Assembly: GCA_023446735.1 (NCBI GenBank)
Contig: JAEXPQ010000183.1
Span: 1-7,564 of the forward strand
Length of the DNA: 7,564 nt
Direction: 5' to 3'
From: Verrucomicrobiota bacterium
GTDB taxonomy: Bacteria > Verrucomicrobiota > Verrucomicrobiia > Opitutales > Opitutaceae
Part shown: positions 6,115 to 7,564 of the stretch, in pieces
How positions within the stretch are numbered: position 1 is the stretch's first letter
How the letters are laid out: the number at the start of each line of letters is the position of its first letter
The notes under the pieces: model-generated
Databases searched by the model: none
What the model was told of the DNA's origin: nothing
What the model saw: the letters and a program-made list of their open reading frames with translations, nothing else
Translations under genes and position numbers: made by a program

Positions 6115-6127
6115 CCTCCTCCTCAGG

Positions 6128-6157
6128 ATTAGTGCCCATTAGTGTGCATTAGTGGTT
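6128..6157 (-). repeat. Right arm of inverted repeat flanking the GxxExxY gene (three ATTAGTG heptamers)
   Basis: ATTAGTG occurs at 6128-6134, 6138-6144 and 6148-6154, again at exact 10-bp spacing, followed by GTT. It is the reverse complement of the left arm except at three positions. In RNA one of these becomes a G-U pair and two are C-C mismatches. It starts 13 bases after the GxxExxY stop and ends 37 bases before the hemL start, so it forms part of the hemL leader. Confidence 0.92.
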
Positions 6158-6194
6158 CCCTCCTTCCGTCGTCCGTCTCCGCCCCTTTCCTCCC

Positions 6195-7481
6195 ATGCCC
6201 GACAACCCGACTTCCGACGCCCTCTTCGCCCGCGCCCTGCAGCTCATTCCCGGCGGCGTGAACTCGCCCGTGCGCGCGTTCCGCTCCGTCGGCGGCGCGC
6301 CGTTCTTCGTGAAACGCGCCGAGGGTGCCCACCTCATCACGGCCGACGACCGCACGCTGATCGACTTCGTCTGCACCTGGGGCCCCGCCATCCACGGCCA
6401 CAACCACCCGCGCATCCGCGCCGCCATCGCCGCCGCCCTGGACAACGGCACCTCGTTCGGCACGCCCAATCCCTACGAGGTCGAGATGGCCGAACTCATC
6501 GTGCGCTTCGTGCCTTCCATCCAGAAAGTGAGGATGTGCAACAGCGGCACCGAGGCCACGATGTCCGCCATCCGGCTCGCGCGCGGCTTCACCAAGCGCG
6601 ACAAGATCGTGAAGTTCGCCGGCTGCTACCACGGCCACTCCGACTCGCTCCTCATCAAGGCCGGATCCGGCGCGCTCACCCACGGCAACCCCGACAGCGC
6701 CGGCGTCCCCGCCTCGTTCGCCCGCGAAACCATCGTCCTGCCCTACAACGACCGCGCCGCTCTCGACGCCGCCTTCGCCGCCAACCCCGGCCAGATCGCC
6801 GGCGTCATCATCGAACCGTACTGCGGCAACGTCGGCTTCATCATGCCCGACGCCACCTACCTGGCCTATCTGCGCGAGATCACCGCCCGGCACGGCACCG
6901 TCCTGATCTTCGACGAGGTCATGACCGGTTTCCGCCTCGCCAAGGGTGGTGTCCAGGAACTGGAGAACATCGTCCCCGACCTCACCACCCTCGGCAAGAT
7001 CATCGGCGGCGGCCTGCCCGTCGGCGCGTTCGGCGGCCGGGCCGACATCATGGATCACCTCGCCCCGCTGGGCCCCGTGTACCAGGCCGGCACGCTCAGC
7101 GGCAACCCGCTCGCCCTGGCCGCCGGCATCGCCGCACTCCGCCTGCTTGAGGAGGGGAATCCGTACGCCCGTCTCGATGCCCTCGGTCGCCAACTCCGCG
7201 ACGCCGTGCTCGCCGCCGCCCGCGCCAAGGGCCTCGCGCTTCAAGTTCCGCAGCGCGGTGCGATGTTCAGCCTCTTCTTCACGGCGACGCCGGTCCGCGA
7301 CTACACCACCGCGCTCACCGGCGACGCCGCGCTCTTCAAGCGGTTCTTCCACGCCTGCCTGGACCACGGCGTCTACCTCGCGCCCAGCGCCTACGAGGCC
7401 GCGTTCCTCAGCACCGCCCACGCCGGTGCCGACCTCGACCGCGCCTGCGAGGTGATGACCAGGGCCATCGCGGCGCTGTGA
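6195..7481 (+). CDS. hemL: Glutamate-1-semialdehyde 2,1-aminomutase
   Basis: The 428-aa, PLP-dependent cytosolic enzyme converts glutamate-1-semialdehyde to 5-aminolevulinate in the C5 route to heme and other tetrapyrroles. The N-terminal block LIPGGVNSPVRAF (17-29) is characteristic. VRMCNSGTEATMSAIRLARG (112-131) forms the cofactor phosphate-binding region. The segment KAGSGALTHG onward (about 155-181) corresponds to the active-site gating loop. FDEVMTGFR (239-247) and the Schiff-base Lys268 in LGKIIGGGLPVGAFGG follow. GPVYQAGTLSGNPLA (293-307) and GVYLAPSAYEAAF (392-404) complete the signature. Length matches the family (about 426 in E. coli), and the gene is intact. The ATG at 6195 fits the family N-terminus. 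The leader before it is pyrimidine-rich with no Shine-Dalgarno and includes the right arm of the cassette. The gene implies the organism makes ALA from glutamyl-tRNA rather than by ALA synthase; hemA is not in view. Confidence 0.98.
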   Translation: MPDNPTSDALFARALQLIPGGVNSPVRAFRSVGGAPFFVKRAEGAHLITADDRTLIDFVCTWGPAIHGHNHPRIRAAIAAALDNGTSFGTPNPYEVEMAELIVRFVPSIQKVRMCNSGTEATMSAIRLARGFTKRDKIVKFAGCYHGHSDSLLIKAGSGALTHGNPDSAGVPASFARETIVLPYNDRAALDAAFAANPGQIAGVIIEPYCGNVGFIMPDATYLAYLREITARHGTVLIFDEVMTGFRLAKGGVQELENIVPDLTTLGKIIGGGLPVGAFGGRADIMDHLAPLGPVYQAGTLSGNPLALAAGIAALRLLEEGNPYARLDALGRQLRDAVLAAARAKGLALQVPQRGAMFSLFFTATPVRDYTTALTGDAALFKRFFHACLDHGVYLAPSAYEAAFLSTAHAGADLDRACEVMTRAIAAL

Positions 7482-7564
7482 GGCCCCGGCGCCGGCCGGT
7501 CCCGCGCCCGCCCGCCACCCGCTCCCGGCATGGCTCCGCCCACGTTTCAGCCGGAAGTTTGACC
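7482..7564. other. Short region after hemL
   Basis: These 83 bases hold no gene I can support. A palindrome CCGGCGCCGG (7486-7495) lies just after the hemL stop but has no T tract, so it is only a weak terminator-like structure. An ATG at 7530 opens a frame of just ten codons. Confidence 0.5.

Larger units (their letters stand above)
5593..6168. mobile_element. Putative GxxExxY cassette bounded by inverted iteron arms
   Basis: A discrete module sits between nadE and hemL. It has a left inverted arm, a 127-aa GxxExxY gene and a right inverted arm. The clear arms are 30 nt. An outer CGGAAG (5593-5598) is matched by CTTCCG (6163-6168) at equal distance, giving 41-nt arms with 34 matches. The gene is about 58% GC by my count, while sampled lines of hemL average about 67%. 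I found no transposase and no obvious target duplication, so mobility is inferred from the symmetric ends and composition. Confidence 0.5.

Noticed and set aside
5604..6157. CRISPR array or tandem-repeat locus made of the CACTAAT units
   Set aside because: Units are only 7 bp with 3-bp gaps, three per arm, and the two arms are inverted around a gene; there are no spacers or cas genes.
6129..7421. 430-codon minus-strand frame opposite hemL
   Set aside because: It is an antisense shadow of hemL with the same repetitive Gly/Ala/Val/Asp composition.
7486..7495. CCGGCGCCGG as a hemL terminator
   Set aside because: It is a short palindrome with no usable loop and no T tract; such motifs are common in this composition.
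7530..7561. Start of a new gene at the right edge (ATG at 7530)
   Set aside because: The frame ends after ten codons.

Overview
The window is about 7.6 kb of very GC-rich bacterial chromosome. Codon third positions are dominated by G and C, genes are close-packed and lie on both strands, and Shine-Dalgarno sequences are weak or absent. The gene set (NuoL/HyfB-type membrane subunit, SulP transporter, single-chain glutamine-dependent NAD synthetase, glutamate-1-semialdehyde aminomutase of the C5 heme pathway, GxxExxY protein) fits a free-living Gram-negative type bacterium. A high-GC verrucomicrobium (Opitutales-like) is my best guess, but the assignment is inferred from general resemblance, not proven by the sequence.

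Left part, minus strand (1-3593). A SulP-family anion transporter with a C-terminal STAS domain (3593 to 1755) is followed, after a 250-bp gap, by a HyfB/NuoL-type proton-translocating membrane subunit. The latter starts at 1504 and runs off the left edge with 501 codons visible and no stop. The gap contains palindromic, repeat-like GC-rich sequence. It also carries an 84-codon reading frame that touches both neighbours (TGATG with the sulP stop, ATGA with the hyfB start) but looks non-coding.

Middle (3594-3874). A 281-bp divergent intergenic region separates sulP from nadE. It holds several inverted repeats, an 8-bp direct repeat, a plausible ribosome binding site for sulP, and only a weak candidate promoter for nadE.

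Right part, plus strand (3875-7481). nadE (NAD synthetase, 564 aa) and hemL (428 aa) are both complete with all the active-site motifs I looked for. Between them sits a roughly 550-bp cassette of lower GC (about 58% in its gene): a 127-aa GxxExxY protein with PD-(D/E)XK-like residues, bracketed by 30-nt inverted arms (5604-5633 and 6128-6157) that match at 27 of 30 positions. Each arm is built from three CACTAAT-type heptamers spaced exactly 10 bp apart. This cassette is the most unusual thing in the window. It may be a small mobile or RNA-level element inserted between two housekeeping genes.

How the genes relate: nadE and hemL are unrelated cofactor-synthesis genes (NAD, tetrapyrrole) that may share a transcript. 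sulP and the HyfB-like gene may form an ion-transport pair on the other strand, which is inference from order and strand only. I see no rRNA, tRNA, CRISPR array or recognisable insertion sequence.
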